Of a stretch of DNA of 34,862 bases, positions 34,693-34,862 are shown one piece after another. Position numbers and translations under genes: made by a program. The notes under the pieces are model-generated. The model did not search any database. It was not told where the DNA came from and was given only the letters and a program-made list of their open reading frames with translations. Source of the DNA: Gammaproteobacteria bacterium (GTDB lineage: Bacteria; Pseudomonadota; Gammaproteobacteria; Pseudomonadales; Pseudomonadaceae); contig JAAYFD010000007.1 of the NCBI GenBank assembly GCA_012728415.1, forward strand, positions 1 through 34,862, in the 5' to 3' direction. Numbering within the stretch: position 1 is the first letter of the stretch; every line of letters begins with the position of its first letter.

Positions 34693-34862
34693 TTGACATC
34701 CTCCCCGCCCTAAAGGACTGAGATTCCCTCTACAGGACGGCCATGCCCGACCGCAAGAATGTTCTTGGCCGCATTGATGTCGCGGTCGTGAGTGACACCA
34801 CACTCACTGCAAGTCCATTCTCTTATTCGCAAACCTGATCTACCCTTCGGACTACTGTCGGA
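34693..34862 (-). mobile_element. Right end of an IS200/IS605-type element (partial)
   Basis: On the minus strand the tnpB fragment is followed by the typical terminal sequence GGGCGGGGAGGATGTCAA, ending near 34693. The element continues past the right edge of the window. The usual subterminal hairpin of such ends is imperfect here: CCCCGCCC-TAAA is followed by GGACTGAG instead of GGGCGGGG. The exact boundary is inferred. Confidence 0.75.
34710..34862 (-). CDS. tnpB: TnpB (IS200/IS605 OrfB) C-terminal fragment
   Basis: The last 50 codons of a transposon-encoded RNA-guided nuclease are visible. The reading shows [23 protein letters not shown]: the second Cys pair of the zinc ribbon (CSEC) and the Asp of the third RuvC motif in [11 protein letters not shown]. 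The stop is TAG at 34712-34710. The first part of the gene is outside the window, so intactness cannot be judged. The sequence at and beyond its 3' end should encode the guide (omega) RNA in this family. Confidence 0.88.
   Translation of the reverse strand, partial: SDSSPKGRSGLRIREWTCSECGVTHDRDINAAKNILAVGHGRPVEGISVL

Overview
This window looks like the chromosome of a pseudomonad-type gammaproteobacterium, probably a Pseudomonas or Halopseudomonas relative. The evidence is gene content and order: pqqABCDE followed by an S9 peptidase gene and ercA/ercS' homologues, a nosP-nahK pair, exaA/exaB, an AgmR/ErbR-type regulator, and pepA-holC and lptFG blocks. No taxonomic marker gene is present, so this is inference.

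Bases 1 to about 24,720 form one dense island for PQQ-dependent alcohol oxidation. It starts with the 5' end of a divergent aldehyde dehydrogenase gene (exaC-like) and pqqA-B-C-D-E, followed by an S9 peptidase (pqqH-like). The hybrid kinase ercS' and the iron-type alcohol dehydrogenase ercA are on the minus strand, and the M16 peptidase pqqF diverges from ercA. Next come an outer-membrane porin, the NO-sensor/hybrid-kinase pair nosP-nahK, and a minus-strand set made of a cytochrome c550 (exaB/pedF), a fused SoxYZ-like carrier and a zinc metallohydrolase. The calcium-type quinoprotein alcohol dehydrogenase exaA is followed by a secreted pentapeptide-repeat protein. The island ends with a LuxR-type response regulator, a CXXCW-family protein and erbR/agmR. 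Together these genes make PQQ, let substrate in, oxidise alcohol in the periplasm, carry electrons away, oxidise the aldehyde, and sense and regulate the process.

Bases 24,825 to 34,629 are ordinary chromosome. An osmC-family gene is followed by a minus-strand run (DUF3108 protein, purN, purM, a small unknown, holC, pepA), and then on the plus strand lptF, lptG, zapE and a cvfB-like S1 RNA-binding gene. The right edge (about 34,693-34,862) is the 3' end of an IS200/IS605-type element carrying the C-terminus of TnpB.

The most notable unexplained signal is a short box, consensus GTACTTTGGTRCC (reverse complement GGYACCAAAGTAC). It recurs in the promoter regions of pqqA, the porin, exaB/exaA and the response-regulator/CXXCW divergon. 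In several places a second, weaker box lies 21-22 bp away, as expected for tandem binding of a dimeric activator. The fused SoxYZ-like carrier, metallohydrolase, CXXCW protein and secreted pentapeptide protein form a 'quinoprotein relay' whose biochemistry is, as far as I know, unresolved.
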